From: Bacillota bacterium
Lineage (GTDB): Bacteria; Bacillota; Clostridia; Lachnospirales; Lachnospiraceae
Assembly: GCA_023419655.1 (NCBI GenBank)
Contig: JAEZXP010000012.1
Span: 1-5,229, forward strand
Direction of reading: 5' to 3'
Length of the DNA stretch: 5,229 nucleotides
The translations under genes were made by a program, and so were the position numbers. The notes beneath the pieces were generated by a model, which was not told the origin of the DNA, ran no database searches, and saw only the letters and a list, made by a program, of their open reading frames with translations. This document shows, piece after piece, positions 4,860-5,229 of the stretch (position 1 is its first letter; each line of letters starts with the position of its first letter).

Positions 4860-5229
4860 ATGGGTAATTTATTACGCGGCGGCGAACTTGTGGTAAAGGT
4901 ACTGGAGGAATTCAACGCAAAGGTTGTCTATGGCATACCGGGAGGGCAGACATTATTCGTAACCGACCCGTTAATCGATACAGATATTAAATTCGTACAT
5001 ACAAGGCATGAAAATACAGCGGCATGTGCAGCGGACGGATGGGGCAGGATAACCGGAGAACCGGGTATCTGCCTTGCTACGACAGGGCCGGGAGCAACGA
5101 ACCTGATAACAGGATTAGGCGGAGCATTAAGAGATTCCAGTCCCGTAATCGCACTGGTATTCCAGAACAGACTTCCTGATGCGGGAAAGGGAGATGCCCA
5201 GGAGAGCAATCATGAACAGCTGTTTAGCA
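4860..5229 (+). CDS. Acetolactate-synthase-like thiamine-diphosphate enzyme, N-terminal part
   Basis: The first 123 codons of a gene that runs off the right edge; the family is usually about 550 residues. What is seen is the N-terminal pyrimidine-binding domain: the VVYGIPGGQ segment near residues 22-30, RHENTAACAADGWGR with Glu51 as the glutamate expected to activate the cofactor's aminopyrimidine, and ATTGPGATNLITGL, the most conserved block. The family includes acetolactate synthase, 2-oxo acid decarboxylases, sulfoacetaldehyde acetyltransferase and oxalyl-CoA decarboxylase. The segment FQNRLPDAGKGDAQESNHEQLF replaces the shorter GQV...GTDAFQE region of biosynthetic acetolactate synthases, so a standard IlvB role is uncertain. 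It has its own strong promoter and is separated from the kinase by a terminator, so it starts a new transcription unit. The superfamily is clear; the reaction is not, since the cofactor diphosphate and substrate sites lie outside the window. Confidence 0.88.
   Translation, partial: MGNLLRGGELVVKVLEEFNAKVVYGIPGGQTLFVTDPLIDTDIKFVHTRHENTAACAADGWGRITGEPGICLATTGPGATNLITGLGGALRDSSPVIALVFQNRLPDAGKGDAQESNHEQLFS

Noticed and set aside
4928..5209. A 93-codon minus-strand open frame inside the thiamine-diphosphate enzyme gene
   Set aside because: The plus strand carries conserved cofactor-binding motifs throughout this stretch.

Overview
The window reads as part of a low-to-moderate GC Gram-positive anaerobe, most likely an anaerobic Firmicute of the Clostridia (a Lachnospiraceae-like butyrate producer). 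This is inferred from the thiolase / crotonase / 3-hydroxybutyryl-CoA dehydrogenase gene order, strong AGGAGG-type ribosome binding sites, sigma-A-like promoters and very AT-rich gaps. The exact genus cannot be read from the sequence. All six genes are on the plus strand; gene density is high and no gap exceeds about 190 bases.

Positions 1-2297 hold the end of a C4 acyl-CoA operon: the C-terminal half of an acetyl-CoA acetyltransferase (thl, entering from the left edge), an enoyl-CoA hydratase/crotonase (crt) and an NAD-type 3-hydroxybutyryl-CoA dehydrogenase (hbd). Together they would convert 2 acetyl-CoA to acetoacetyl-CoA, (S)-3-hydroxybutyryl-CoA and crotonyl-CoA. The catalytic residues expected in the visible parts are present. 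The butyryl-CoA dehydrogenase and electron-transfer flavoprotein genes (bcd-etfBA), often in the same operon, are not downstream; they may lie upstream or elsewhere.

Positions 2298-2487 are a regulatory gap. It holds a terminator-like hairpin behind hbd that overlaps an alternative inverted repeat, then a promoter candidate and two GTTATA/TATAAC palindromes in front of the next gene.

Positions 2488-4677 hold a probable two-gene operon: a GntR-family regulator of the HutC/UTRA type, then an FGGY-family carbohydrate kinase whose substrate cannot be assigned. The regulator probably controls its own operon in response to a sugar or sugar phosphate; this is inferred from context. A long compound hairpin with a T run ends the unit.

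Positions 4754-5229 hold a strong promoter (consensus -35, 17-base spacer, extended -10), a good ribosome binding site and the first 123 codons of an acetolactate-synthase-like thiamine-diphosphate enzyme that runs off the right edge.

I saw no RNA genes, CRISPR array, insertion sequence or phage-like gene. The genes belong to known families. The least explained parts are the overlapping inverted repeats on both sides of hbd, the operator pair before the regulator, and the unassigned kinase and thiamine-diphosphate enzyme.
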